From: an uncultured Bacteroidia bacterium | GTDB taxonomy: Bacteria > Bacteroidota > Bacteroidia > Bacteroidales > UBA932 | Assembly: GCA_902785065.1 (NCBI GenBank) | Contig: CACZXH010000017.1 | Coordinates: forward strand, 1 to 40,396 | DNA: 40,396 nucleotides | Direction of reading: 5' to 3' | Part shown: in pieces, positions 1 through 7,900 of the stretch | How positions within the stretch are numbered: the first letter of the stretch is position 1 | Layout of the letters: every line of letters begins with the position of its first letter | Made by a program: the position numbers and the translations under genes | The notes under the pieces: model-generated | What the model saw: the letters and a program-made list of their open reading frames with translations, nothing else | The model's database searches: none | What the model was told of the DNA's origin: nothing

Positions 1-105
1 GATGCTCCGCAGCAGGAGATAGATCAGCAGCGCGACCATCCCGATGTCCAGGATGTCCGCCCAGCCGAACTGCAGGAATCCGAATATGCCCAGCACCTTC
101 GTCAT
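1..105 (-). CDS. cdaA: Diadenylate cyclase (CdaA/DacA family), N-terminal fragment cut by window edge
   Basis: Reading the minus strand from the ATG at 105 gives 35 residues beginning MTKVLGIFGFLQFGWADILD and running open through base 1. A short hydrophobic start, then 'FGWADILDIGMVALLIYLLLRSI', matches the first membrane helix of membrane-bound diadenylate cyclases, which make the second messenger c-di-AMP from two ATP. Only the first helix is visible; the DAC catalytic domain lies outside the window, so the family call rests on N-terminal resemblance recalled from Bacteroidota homologues. The gene is divergent from thrA and has its own TAACTTTG box just upstream. Confidence 0.6.
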   Translation of the reverse strand, partial: MTKVLGIFGFLQFGWADILDIGMVALLIYLLLRSI

Positions 106-111
106 ACGGGA

Positions 112-119
112 CAAAGTTA
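112..119 (-). promoter_or_regulatory. Bacteroidota -7 promoter box for cdaA
   Basis: On the minus strand this reads TAACTTTG, a match to the Bacteroidota TAnnTTTG element. It ends 7 bases before the cdaA ATG, so the leader would be very short. It lies back to back with the thrA promoter box. No clear -33 element was found. Confidence 0.5.
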
Positions 120-132
120 CGAAAAGATTTCG

Positions 133-140
133 TACCTTTG
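133..140 (+). promoter_or_regulatory. Bacteroidota -7 promoter box for thrA
   Basis: TACCTTTG on the plus strand, 25 bases upstream of the thrA ATG at 166. It fits the TAnnTTTG consensus of the primary sigma factor of this phylum. The region between it and the minus-strand box at 112-119 forms a compact divergent promoter. Confidence 0.6.
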
Positions 141-165
141 AAAACTTTAATGAATCGAGACAGCG

Positions 166-2253
166 ATGGGCTTCTGCGTTTTGAAATTCGGTGGTTCGTC
201 GGTTGCGGACGCGACCAACATGTCCCGCGTGCTGGACATTGTGGGCGACGCCCTCGACGGCGGTCGGGTGGTGCTCGTCAGTTCGGCCATCAGCGGCTGT
301 ACGGACGGGCTGCTTGCTTGCGCGGACGGCGACCTGGAGCGGGAGGCGGAGCTGATGGACCGGCACCTGGCCATCGTGCGGCGCCTGTTCACGGGCGCCG
401 AGCAGGCCGAAGCCTCCGCGGAAGTAATGCGCCTGTTCGCCGCGATGGAAGCCGCCCCGGCCGAGGAGAAAGTCACCTTTGGTGAGCTCCTTTCCACCCG
501 CATCCTCGCCAGGAAACTCGAATGCGAACGCATCCCTACCCAATGGGTCGATTCCCGGGAACTCGTCGTGAAGGACGACTTGCCGGAGACGTACCGGCGG
601 ATCCGGGCGGCCGTTGCCGCCACGGACGCCGCGGTCGTCGTGGCGCCGGGCTTCATCTGCTGTGACTCCTTCGGAAGGATCTGTACGCTCGGCCGCGGTG
701 GGTCGGACTACAGCGCTGCCTTGTACGCGGCCGCGCTGGGGGCAGACTCCCTCCAGATCTGGACCGACGTACCCGGCATTATGACGGCGAACCCCAAGCA
801 GGTTCCCGCCGCCCGCACCGTTCCCGGCATGTCCTACCGCGCCGCCCTGGAAATGGCGGAACACGGGGCCAAGGTGCTGTACGCACCCACCGTCGCCCCG
901 GCCATGGAAGCGGGCATTGACATAGAGATCCGAAACACTTTCGCGCCCGCCGGGCGGTTCACCCGCATTTCCGCACAAGCGGATGCGTCGCCGTGGATCG
1001 GCGTCGCCTCCCAGGGTGGCGAAATCTGCCTTGTGGGCACGGAGGAGGCCGATTTTAACAGCGCCTCCGATACGGTCCAGGAAACGCTCCGGACCGCGGG
1101 CATCGCCCCCCTCTCCGTCCACGTGGACGGCCTGAACCTTCTCGTGCGTGTCCGGGAAGCCATCGAGCTTCCGGCCCTGCAGGCCCTGCACCGGTCCTTC
1201 TTCGAGACGAGGCCGTTGCGGGAGGTGAACCTGTTCATTGCGGGGTTCGGCGCCGTCGGGAAGGCGCTGGTCGACATGGTCGGCCGGACGGCCGCGACGG
1301 TGGCGGAGCGCACCGGCAAGACGCTCCGCGTCGCCGGCCTGGGCGACAGCCGCCGCTGGCGTATCGACCTGGGAGGCGTCGCCTCCCTGGACGGCGCCGC
1401 CGCGGGTGACTTCGTGGATGCCGTCCTCGACCTGGCCCCCAAGGGCTCCGTCTTCGTGGACTGCACCGACAGCGAAACCCTGTACAAACGCTACCCGGAC
1501 CTGTTCCGGGCCGGCCTCCATATCGTCTCCTCCAACCGCCGCTCCTTTGCCGTCCCGTACGTCGAATACGCCGCCATGCAGGCCGCAGCCCGCGAGAACG
1601 GCTGCTTCTTCCGCTACGAAACTACGGTCGGCGCCGCCCTCCCGATGCTGGAATCCCTCGCCATCGGCGCGAACAGCTGCGACGAGATCCTGTCCATCGA
1701 GGCGGTCGTCTCCTGCACCCTCAACCAGATCCTCAGTGCCTACGGGGAAGGGCCCACGTTCGCGTCGCTCGTCCAGGCGGCGCAGGAAGCCGGGCTCACC
1801 GAGCCCGACCCGCGCCTGGACCTCGGCGGCCGCGACGCGCTCCGCAAGCTTCTCATCCTCGCCCGCGAGGCCGGCGTGCAGCTGGAGGAAAAGGACGTGG
1901 TCATCGAGCCAATGATCCCCGCCTCCCTCTTCGGCGTGCCCCTCGACGCCTTCTACAAGGGCCTCAAGGAACTGGAGCCCGTCTTTGCCAAGGCCCAGCG
2001 CGACGCCCTCGCCACCGGCCGGCGCCGCCGCTTCGTCGCTTTTTTGGAAAAAGATTCCGCCGCCCCGCTGGGGTACCGCGCCGGCATCCGCGTCGTGGAA
2101 GTGCCTGAAACACACCCGGCTTACTACCTCCGCGGCACGGAGAACGCCATCCTCATCCGCAGCGCGTTCCACCCGACGCCCATCGTCATCCAAGGCCCCG
2201 GCGAAGGCGCCCGCCAGGCTGCCGCGAGCCTGTTGAACGATATTTTACGCTGA
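166..2253 (+). CDS. thrA: Bifunctional aspartokinase / homoserine dehydrogenase, short regulatory region
   Basis: Phosphorylates aspartate (aspartokinase, N-terminal half) and reduces aspartate semialdehyde to homoserine (homoserine dehydrogenase, C-terminal half), so it opens and branches the aspartate family pathway. The kinase signature KFGGSSV is at residues 7-13 and LGRGGSDYSAA at about 175-185. One ACT-like segment follows (about 285-347), then the NAD(P)-binding GFGAVGKAL at 360-368 begins the dehydrogenase. At 695 residues it is well short of the roughly 810-820 of typical ThrA; by comparison with E. coli ThrA the missing part is mainly the first of the two ACT regulatory repeats. It sits 67 bases upstream of asd, which has its own promoter. 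The start at 166 is chosen because MGFCVLKFGGSS is the family N-terminus. Confidence 0.93.
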   Translation: MGFCVLKFGGSSVADATNMSRVLDIVGDALDGGRVVLVSSAISGCTDGLLACADGDLEREAELMDRHLAIVRRLFTGAEQAEASAEVMRLFAAMEAAPAEEKVTFGELLSTRILARKLECERIPTQWVDSRELVVKDDLPETYRRIRAAVAATDAAVVVAPGFICCDSFGRICTLGRGGSDYSAALYAAALGADSLQIWTDVPGIMTANPKQVPAARTVPGMSYRAALEMAEHGAKVLYAPTVAPAMEAGIDIEIRNTFAPAGRFTRISAQADASPWIGVASQGGEICLVGTEEADFNSASDTVQETLRTAGIAPLSVHVDGLNLLVRVREAIELPALQALHRSFFETRPLREVNLFIAGFGAVGKALVDMVGRTAATVAERTGKTLRVAGLGDSRRWRIDLGGVASLDGAAAGDFVDAVLDLAPKGSVFVDCTDSETLYKRYPDLFRAGLHIVSSNRRSFAVPYVEYAAMQAAARENGCFFRYETTVGAALPMLESLAIGANSCDEILSIEAVVSCTLNQILSAYGEGPTFASLVQAAQEAGLTEPDPRLDLGGRDALRKLLILAREAGVQLEEKDVVIEPMIPASLFGVPLDAFYKGLKELEPVFAKAQRDALATGRRRRFVAFLEKDSAAPLGYRAGIRVVEVPETHPAYYLRGTENAILIRSAFHPTPIVIQGPGEGARQAAASLLNDILR

Positions 2254-2270
2254 TTTTTAAAATATTTTTT

Positions 2271-2278
2271 TATCTTTG
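2271..2278 (+). promoter_or_regulatory. -7 promoter box for the asd-dap operon
   Basis: TATCTTTG at the end of an AT-rich run (about 2251-2272) in an otherwise GC-rich region, 42 bases before the asd start. It is the likely promoter for asd-dapE-DUF6440-dapB-dapA-dapD, since the later genes are separated by 43 bases or less. The leader shows no obvious attenuator or riboswitch. Confidence 0.65.
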
Positions 2279-2320
2279 CAACAGTTAGTATTGTAGAACG
2301 GATTTAACAACTCAGAACGT

Positions 2321-3253
2321 ATGAAAGTTGCTGTCGTGGGAGCGACCGGCCTGGTCGGCTCCAAAATGTTGCAAGTGCTGGAGGAGCGTCACTTCCCGGT
2401 GACCGAACTCCTGCCCGTCGCCTCTTCCCGCTCCTGGGGAAAGAAAGTTACCTTCCAAGGCCGTGAATGGACGGTCATCGGCGCCGACGAGGCCATCGCC
2501 AAGCGTCCGACCGTCGCCATTTTCAGCGCCGGCGGTTCCGCTTCCGGCGAACTGGCCCCGAAGTTCGCGGCCGTGGGCTGCCGCGTCGTGGACAATTCCT
2601 CCTACTGGCGCATGGACCCGACCAAGAAACTCGTGATTCCGGAAATCAACGGCGACGTCCTCGGTCCCGATGACTACATCATCGCGAACCCGAACTGTTC
2701 CACCATCCAGATGCTCATGGCCCTGGCTCCCCTCCATAAGGCCTACGGCATCAAGCGCATCGTCGTGAGCACCTACCAGAGCGTCTCCGGCAGCGGTGCG
2801 AAGGGCGTGAACCAGCTCAAGGCCGAGCGCGCCGGCGGCACCGGCGACTTCTATCCGCATCCCATCGACCTCAACACCCTGCCGCATATCGATGTCTTCC
2901 TGGACAACGGCTACACGAAGGAAGAGATGAAGATGGTCAACGAGACCCACAAGATCCTCCGCGATGACTCCATCGCCGTCACCGCCACCACCGTCCGCGT
3001 GCCGGTCTGGGGCGGCCACAGCGAGAGTGTCAATGTGGAATTCCGCAAGCCGTTCGACCTGGACGAGGCCCGCGCTCTGATGGCCGCGATGCCCGGCGTC
3101 GTCATCCAGGACGACCCCGAGAACAAGGTCTATCCGATGCCGCGCTTCGCCGAGGGCAAGGACGAGGTCTTCGTGGGCCGCATCCGCCGCGACTTCTCCG
3201 TCGCCGTCCAGATCGCCCAGCTCCTCCTGGAGAAGGGCCTCCTGGCCGAATAA
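2321..3253 (+). CDS. asd: Aspartate-semialdehyde dehydrogenase, with an apparent in-frame C-terminal deletion
   Basis: Reduces aspartyl phosphate to aspartate semialdehyde with NADPH, the step before the lysine and threonine branches. The NADP-binding GATGLVG is at residues 7-13, the catalytic Cys at about 126 in NPNCSTIQ, and the His at about 233 in GGHSESV. Length is 310, against about 330-336 usual for the family. The loss is localised: after RRDFS (residue 293) the sequence goes straight to VAVQIAQLL, skipping about 20 conserved residues that normally hold the 'N-W-ADNLRKGAATN' helix near the cofactor. The reading frame is kept, so a protein would be made, but activity is uncertain. First gene of the lysine operon; dapE follows after 10 bases. 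Confidence 0.92.
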   Translation: MKVAVVGATGLVGSKMLQVLEERHFPVTELLPVASSRSWGKKVTFQGREWTVIGADEAIAKRPTVAIFSAGGSASGELAPKFAAVGCRVVDNSSYWRMDPTKKLVIPEINGDVLGPDDYIIANPNCSTIQMLMALAPLHKAYGIKRIVVSTYQSVSGSGAKGVNQLKAERAGGTGDFYPHPIDLNTLPHIDVFLDNGYTKEEMKMVNETHKILRDDSIAVTATTVRVPVWGGHSESVNVEFRKPFDLDEARALMAAMPGVVIQDDPENKVYPMPRFAEGKDEVFVGRIRRDFSVAVQIAQLLLEKGLLAE

Positions 3254-3263
3254 CGGAAACCGT

Positions 3264-4268
3264 ATGGATTGGGGGTTCTTCCAGGAGCTTTTGCGCATCG
3301 ATTCCACTTCGGGAAAGGAGCGGAAGGTGGCCGAGTGGCTGGCCGAGCGCCTGCCAGGGATGTTCCCGGCGGCGAACCGACCCGTGCTGCGCGCCGAGGA
3401 AGTCGGCGACGGCACCCTCAACCTCCTCCTCACCTGGGGCTCCCCCCGCATCGTCTTCTGCTCGCATCTGGATACGGTTCCACCGTATATCCCTCCCACT
3501 TTAGCTGACGAAGTCATTAAAGGAAGGGGGGCCTGCGACGCGAAGGGGCAGGTGTTTGCCATTGTGGAGGCGAGCAAACGGCTTGCGGAAGCGGGGAAGA
3601 CCGATTTCGGGATGCTGCTGCTGGCCGGAGAGGAGACCGGATCTTGGGGCGCAAAGGCGTTCGCGAAGACGGACTTCAAGGCCGAGTACTTGGTTGTGGG
3701 CGAACCCACGGACAATTGCATGGTTTCGGCCTCCAAAGGAACGAAGTCATTCGACCTCAAGTTCACGGGCGAACCGTTCCATTCGGGGTATCCGCAGTAC
3801 GGCGTGAGCGCCGTGGACCTGTTCGTGGAATTCGTGAACGCATTGAAAGCGAAGGACTTCGGCATGGATCCAATCCTGGGCGAGACCACCTGGAACATCG
3901 GCCTGGTCCATAGCGACAACCCGCAGAACATCCTCTCTCCGGAACTGACCTGTCGCCTCTACTTCCGCACGACTTTCGTCTCCGACGAGGCGGTATGCAA
4001 GTGGATGACGGAGGCGCAGAGCGGCCGGCTCACCGTCACCCCCCGCGGGGGCGACACGCCGGCCCGGTATTGGACCGTCGAGGGCCTGCCGTCCAAGAGT
4101 GTCGCGTTCGGCAGCGACGCACCGCACCTGAAGAACTTCACGTACAAGGCCATCTGCGGCCCGGGCAGCATCACCGTCGCGCACCGCGACGACGAGCATG
4201 TCCTTGCTGCGGACCTCGCCACCGCCGTGGAACAATACATCGCCCTCTACAGTTCCGTAACGGAGTAA
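3264..4268 (+). CDS. dapE: M20 deacylase, probable succinyl-diaminopimelate desuccinylase
   Basis: Member of the dizinc M20 peptidase family (DapE/ArgE). In this operon its expected job is to remove succinate from N-succinyl-LL-DAP to give LL-DAP. Metal and catalytic motifs are visible in order: SHLDTVPP, GRGACDAKGQ, AGEETGSWG (the two Glu), VGEPTDN, and a C-terminal GPGSITVAHRDDEH supplying the last His. Length 334, a little shorter than E. coli DapE (375) with a compact dimerisation insert (about 165-260). Position between asd and dapB, with dapD downstream, argues for DapE over ArgE or a generic peptidase, but sequence alone does not fix the substrate. It starts 10 bases after asd. Confidence 0.82.
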   Translation: MDWGFFQELLRIDSTSGKERKVAEWLAERLPGMFPAANRPVLRAEEVGDGTLNLLLTWGSPRIVFCSHLDTVPPYIPPTLADEVIKGRGACDAKGQVFAIVEASKRLAEAGKTDFGMLLLAGEETGSWGAKAFAKTDFKAEYLVVGEPTDNCMVSASKGTKSFDLKFTGEPFHSGYPQYGVSAVDLFVEFVNALKAKDFGMDPILGETTWNIGLVHSDNPQNILSPELTCRLYFRTTFVSDEAVCKWMTEAQSGRLTVTPRGGDTPARYWTVEGLPSKSVAFGSDAPHLKNFTYKAICGPGSITVAHRDDEHVLAADLATAVEQYIALYSSVTE

Positions 4269-4289
4269 GGGCCGCAAAAACACGCACTT

Positions 4290-4478
4290 ATGGGAAAAGA
4301 CAGATTTGACATCAAAGACCGGGAGAACCTGGGCTTGATTACGGACGCTCGCGTCATCATCGACAAGGAAACCGGCGTGAACTACCTGTATGTCTGCTGC
4401 GGCTACGGCGGCGGCCTGACCCCGCTGCTCGACACCGATGGGAAACCTATCATCACGAAAGACGGATATCAAAAGTAA
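4290..4478 (+). CDS. Small DUF6440-like protein inside the lysine operon
   Basis: A 62-residue soluble protein beginning MGKDRFDIKD. The central stretch 'IIDKETGVNYLYV' followed by 'GYGGGLTPLLD' and 'GKPIITK' resembles the DUF6440 family, which is small and of unknown function; this assignment is from memory of the motif. It has no signal peptide or membrane segment. It lies between dapE (21 bases upstream) and dapB (13 bases downstream) in the same direction, so it is almost certainly co-transcribed with them. A role in lysine synthesis is not implied by its sequence. Confidence 0.7.
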   Translation: MGKDRFDIKDRENLGLITDARVIIDKETGVNYLYVCCGYGGGLTPLLDTDGKPIITKDGYQK

Positions 4479-4491
4479 GCCCCCGAACACT

Positions 4492-5151
4492 ATGAAGGTA
4501 ATCATCAGCGGATACGGCCGGATGGGCCATATGGTCGAAAAGGAACTGGCGCGCCGGGGGATCGAACTCGTCGCGGCCAGCGAGGACATTTGCAGTGTCG
4601 ACCCGGCCGTCGCGCGGGAGTGCGTGGTCATCGACTTCACCTGGCCGGATGCATTCCGGGCCAATTACCCCTTCATCGCCAAGCACTTCAAGGCCGCGGT
4701 GGTGGGGACGACGGGCTGGAACGACATCGAGGCCGATGTATTCAAGGCCTTCGAGGAGGCCGGCACGCCGCTCATTTATGCGTCGAACTTCTCCCTCGGC
4801 GTGAACGCCCTGTTCGCCGCTGTGGAGCGTGTGAGCAAGATGCTCAAGGGCAATGGCTACACGCCCGCCGTGGAGGAGACGCACCATATCCACAAGTTGG
4901 ACGCCCCCTCCGGCACGGCCAAGAGCCTCGGCAAGCTGCTCGAGGAAGGCCTCGGCGTGGAGCCCGAGATTACCGCCCATCGCATCGGCGAAGTCCCCGG
5001 CATCCACACGGTCACGTACACCTCAGAGGTCGATAAGCTCACGCTCACCCACGAAGCCTTCGGCCGCGAAGGCCTCGCCGCCGGCGCCGTCGCCGCCGCC
5101 CTCATGACCGAGGGCCTCACGGGCGTGCACGAATTCAAGGAGTTGCTGTAG
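4492..5151 (+). CDS. dapB: 4-hydroxy-tetrahydrodipicolinate reductase
   Basis: Reduces the DapA product to tetrahydrodipicolinate with NAD(P)H. The Rossmann motif GYGRMGHMVE is at the N-terminus, VVGTTGW and YASNFSLGVN in the middle, and the catalytic signature EETHHIHKLDAPSGTA at about residues 126-141. The start at 4492 (MKVIISGYGRMG) is chosen because it gives the family N-terminus; an upstream in-frame ATG at 4438 would lie inside the preceding gene. Length is 219, shorter than the 250 usual for the family, mainly because the loop after the first strand (residues 25-40) is reduced. All catalytic parts are present. dapA follows after 43 bases. Confidence 0.93.
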   Translation: MKVIISGYGRMGHMVEKELARRGIELVAASEDICSVDPAVARECVVIDFTWPDAFRANYPFIAKHFKAAVVGTTGWNDIEADVFKAFEEAGTPLIYASNFSLGVNALFAAVERVSKMLKGNGYTPAVEETHHIHKLDAPSGTAKSLGKLLEEGLGVEPEITAHRIGEVPGIHTVTYTSEVDKLTLTHEAFGREGLAAGAVAAALMTEGLTGVHEFKELL

Positions 5152-5194
5152 CCGCGATTTATTCGTAACTTGCGGAGTTAAAACGAACTTAGTC

Positions 5195-6070
5195 ATGAAA
5201 CCATTGACACTGAAAGGCTGCGGAACGGCGCTGTTCACGCCGTTCAAGGATGGGAAAGTGGACGAGGCCGCGTTTGCGGCGACGGTCCGCCGGCAGGTCG
5301 AGGCCGGGATCCATTTCCTGGTCCCGCTCGGAACCAGCGGCGAGACGCCGTGCCTGAGCGTGGCGGAGCGCCAGCGGGTGCTCGCCCTTACGCGCGAGAA
5401 CGCGCCGGGCAAGACGCTCGTCGTGGGCGGCGGCACGAACTCGCTCACGGCCACGCTGGAAAGCATGGCGCAACTCCCCGACGCCGACGCTTTCCTCATC
5501 GTCGTCCCCTATTACAACAAGCCCAACCAGACGGGCCTGTACGAGTACTACAAGGCCGTGGCCGGCAGTACCGACAAGCCCATCGTCATCTATAACGTGC
5601 CCGGGCGCACGGGCACGAACATCACGGCCGAAACCACGCTCCGCCTCGCGGAGGAAATTCCCAACATCGTCGCCGTGAAGGAAGCCTCGAGCAACTACAA
5701 GCAGATCAGCGAGATCATCCGCTGCAAACCCGCCGGGTTCAGCGTGCTGTCCGGCAATGACGACGAGACGCTGTCGCTGATGGCGACGGGCGCCGACGGC
5801 GTCGTCTCCGTCGCCTCCAACGTCGCCCCGCACGAGATGGTAGAACTCGTGGAGGCCCTGCAGGCGGACGACATGGTCAAGGCCCGCGCCTACCACCACC
5901 TCCTGTCGCCCCTCTTCAAGGCTTGCTTCGTGGAGCCCAACCCCATCCCCGGCAAGGCCGCCCTGGCGCAGCTGGGCTTGATCCGGAACGAACTCCGCCT
6001 CCCGCTCGTCCCGGCCTCCCCCAAGACCGAAGAATTGATTGCCAAGACACTCGAAGAATTATGGAAATAA
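5195..6070 (+). CDS. dapA: 4-hydroxy-tetrahydrodipicolinate synthase
   Basis: Class I aldolase-type TIM barrel that condenses pyruvate with aspartate semialdehyde, the committed step to lysine and meso-DAP. It is full length at 291 residues. Visible motifs are GTSGETPCLS near residues 48-57, YYNKPNQTG, the catalytic Tyr in VIYNVPGRTG at about 135, and the Schiff-base Lys in VAVKEASSNY at about 161. It starts 43 bases after dapB; its last ten bases overlap the dapD start, suggesting translational coupling. No defect was seen. Confidence 0.95.
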   Translation: MKPLTLKGCGTALFTPFKDGKVDEAAFAATVRRQVEAGIHFLVPLGTSGETPCLSVAERQRVLALTRENAPGKTLVVGGGTNSLTATLESMAQLPDADAFLIVVPYYNKPNQTGLYEYYKAVAGSTDKPIVIYNVPGRTGTNITAETTLRLAEEIPNIVAVKEASSNYKQISEIIRCKPAGFSVLSGNDDETLSLMATGADGVVSVASNVAPHEMVELVEALQADDMVKARAYHHLLSPLFKACFVEPNPIPGKAALAQLGLIRNELRLPLVPASPKTEELIAKTLEELWK

Positions 6071-6837
6071 CCCTCGAACGTTTCAACGAAGTCATCGAAG
6101 GCCTGGAAAAAGGCGAAATCCGCGTCGCGGAGAAGATCGACGGCCAGTGGGTCGTCAACAAGTGGGTGAAGGAAGTGATTCTCGCCGGTTTCAAGCTCGG
6201 CGCGATTACCGACATGTCGCAGGGCCAGTTCCCGTTCTTCGACAAGGCCACCTTCCCGGTGCGCCAGTTCAAGGCCGAGGACGGCGTGCGGATCGTCCCG
6301 GGCGGATCCAGCATCCGCCGCGGCGCCTACCTCGCCCCCGGTTCCATCGTGATGCCCCCGGCCTATGTCAATGTGGGCGCGTACGTGGGGGAAGGCACGA
6401 TGGTCGATTCCCACGTGACCATCGGCTCCTGCGCGCAGGTGGGGAAGCACATCCACATCAGCGCATCGACCCAGATCGGCGGCGTGCTCGAGCCCGCCGG
6501 CGCGATGCCCACGATCATCGAGGACGGTGCGTTCATCGGCGGCAACTGCGGCATCTATGAGGGCACCATCGTCCAGGAAGGCGCTGTCGTCGCCTCCGGT
6601 GTGATCATCACCTCTTCCACCGCCATCTTCGATGCCACGACCGGCGAATTCATCCGCCGCAACGCCGACGGCCGCGTGGTCGTCCCCCGCGGCGCCGTCG
6701 TCGTCTCCGGCTCCAAGCCCATTGTCCGGAACGGCAAGCCCCTCGAGAGCGGCGTGCACCTCTACTGCCCTGTCATCGTCAAATACCGCGACGAGAAGAC
6801 CTCCGGCAGCGTCCAGCTCGAAGACCTGCTCCGCTAG
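6061..6837 (+). CDS. dapD: Tetrahydrodipicolinate N-succinyltransferase
   Basis: Transfers succinate from succinyl-CoA to tetrahydrodipicolinate, opening the ring. Its presence shows that this organism encodes the succinylase route rather than relying only on the one-step DapL route common in Bacteroidota. The 258-residue protein starts at 6061 (MEITLERFNEV), overlapping the end of dapA by 10 bases; upstream in-frame Mets lie within dapA. Residues about 80-215 form imperfect hexapeptide repeats of the left-handed beta-helix type, for example 'GAYVGEGTMVDSHVTIGS' and 'GGNCGIYEGTIV'. It ends in TAG, followed after one base by a family A palindromic element. Confidence 0.93.
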   Translation: MEITLERFNEVIEGLEKGEIRVAEKIDGQWVVNKWVKEVILAGFKLGAITDMSQGQFPFFDKATFPVRQFKAEDGVRIVPGGSSIRRGAYLAPGSIVMPPAYVNVGAYVGEGTMVDSHVTIGSCAQVGKHIHISASTQIGGVLEPAGAMPTIIEDGAFIGGNCGIYEGTIVQEGAVVASGVIITSSTAIFDATTGEFIRRNADGRVVVPRGAVVVSGSKPIVRNGKPLESGVHLYCPVIVKYRDEKTSGSVQLEDLLR

Positions 6838-6838
6838 T

Positions 6839-6866
6839 GTCATTCTGAGCGAAACGAAAGAATCTC
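6839..6866 (+). repeat. Family A palindromic unit (GTCAT...ATCTC), intergenic
   Basis: A 28 bp unit opening GTCATTCTGAG and closing GAAAGAATCTC, with a weak internal inverted repeat. It lies one base after the dapD TAG stop. The same GTCAT-palindrome-ATCTC plan recurs at least 12 more times in the window. Confidence 0.75.
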
Positions 6867-6880
6867 GAAATTGTTTTTAA

Positions 6881-6920
6881 CAACCGGCGGCATTCTGCGT
6901 CCTATGAATGCAGCCGGTTG
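6881..6920 (+). terminator. Hairpin between dapD and the sigma-factor operon
   Basis: CAACCGGC-G-GCATTC pairs with GAATGC-A-GCCGGTTG: a stem of 14 pairs with one G/A mismatch and a 10-base loop, followed by ATTTTTG. It probably ends the lysine operon transcript. The T-run is short and the next gene starts only 10 bases later, so attenuation or a leader structure is also possible. Confidence 0.6.
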
Positions 6921-6929
6921 ATTTTTGAT

Positions 6930-7424
6930 ATGAAAAAGATACTCCTTACCCTTTGCATGGTCCTGTGCCTCGTCCCGACGGCCTGGGCCGGAACCCCCAC
7001 CGGAAAACTCCGGACGCTGGTGAATGAATTCCGGGACGAACCCGGTTTCGAAGTCGTGGACATGGGTCCGCTCGCCCTCGGCCTTATCCGGGCCGCCGCC
7101 CGCACCGAGGCGAAGAACGACGACGACCGGAAGGCGCTGCAGGTCTTCAAGGACATCAAGCGCCTGACCATCTTGGACTTCTCCGACGCGGAAGCCTCCC
7201 GCAAGGAAAAGTTCCTCCGCAAGGCCAAGCGGGTCCTCGCCGACGAGGAAATGCTCATGGAGGCGAAGGATGGTGGCGAAACCGTCCGCATCTACGGCCT
7301 GTCCAACGCGGCCGGCGACATCCTGGAGGACATTATCCTCCTGGCGGGCGACGCCCTCATCAGCGTCCGCGGGAAGATCCGGGCCGACCTCATCGGCGAA
7401 CTCGTGAATCAGGCCGAGAAATGA
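6930..7424 (+). CDS. DUF4252 secreted protein, first copy
   Basis: A 164-residue protein starting MKKILLTLCMVLCLVPTAWA, a signal peptide with cleavage near AWA-G, so it is exported. The rest resembles DUF4252, a Bacteroidota family of unknown function that pairs with ECF sigma factors: a region about 'KRLTILDFSDAE' and a late 'EEMLMEAKDGGETVRIYGLS' strand. The start at 6930 is chosen over an upstream ATG at 6918 because it gives the clean signal peptide. Its stop overlaps the sigma-factor start by four bases (ATGA). A second DUF4252 gene closes the operon. Confidence 0.82.
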   Translation: MKKILLTLCMVLCLVPTAWAGTPTGKLRTLVNEFRDEPGFEVVDMGPLALGLIRAAARTEAKNDDDRKALQVFKDIKRLTILDFSDAEASRKEKFLRKAKRVLADEEMLMEAKDGGETVRIYGLSNAAGDILEDIILLAGDALISVRGKIRADLIGELVNQAEK

Positions 7425-7900
7425 CCGAAGCCGGTTTCCATACCGTCTGGATTCCACTGCAGGAGCGCTTCTACCGGGTCGCCTACTACATGCTGGAGGA
7501 CCGGGCCGATGCCCTGGACGCCGTCCAGGACCTGTACATGAAGCTCTGGAAGATCCGCGATTCCCTGGACCTCGTCCGGAACCCGGGCGCCTACGGAGCC
7601 CTGCTGATGCGGAACCTCTGCATCGACCGGATCCGGAAACTGAGCCCTTCCGAGGATCTGTCCGACGACCTCCCGGGAAAGGAACCGCCCGACGAGGAAC
7701 TCATCCGGAAAGAAAGTCTCGACTCGCTCCTCCAGGCGATGGACACCCTCCCCGACAGCCAGCGGAAACTGATGCACCTCCACGTCCTGCAAGGACGGTC
7801 CTACGAAGAAATCGCGGCCGAAACCGGCCTCTCTCCCCTCAACATCCGCGTCCAGGTAAGCCTGGCCCGCAAAAAACTGAAGCAATATGAAGTCCATTGA
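7421..7900 (+). CDS. RNA polymerase ECF-type sigma factor
   Basis: A 159-residue sigma-70 family protein. Region 2 is seen as 'YMLEDRADALDAVQDLYMKL' (residues about 20-40), which binds core polymerase and the promoter -10 equivalent. Region 4 is the helix-turn-helix 'LPDSQRKLMHLHV...GRSYEEIAAETGLS...VQVSLARKKLKQ' (about 110-155). No extra domains are present. It overlaps the upstream DUF4252 gene (ATGA) and runs 14 bases into the next gene, so all four genes of this operon are probably translationally coupled. The likely regulator is the small membrane protein encoded next. Targets are unknown. Confidence 0.9.
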   Translation: MTEAGFHTVWIPLQERFYRVAYYMLEDRADALDAVQDLYMKLWKIRDSLDLVRNPGAYGALLMRNLCIDRIRKLSPSEDLSDDLPGKEPPDEELIRKESLDSLLQAMDTLPDSQRKLMHLHVLQGRSYEEIAAETGLSPLNIRVQVSLARKKLKQYEVH

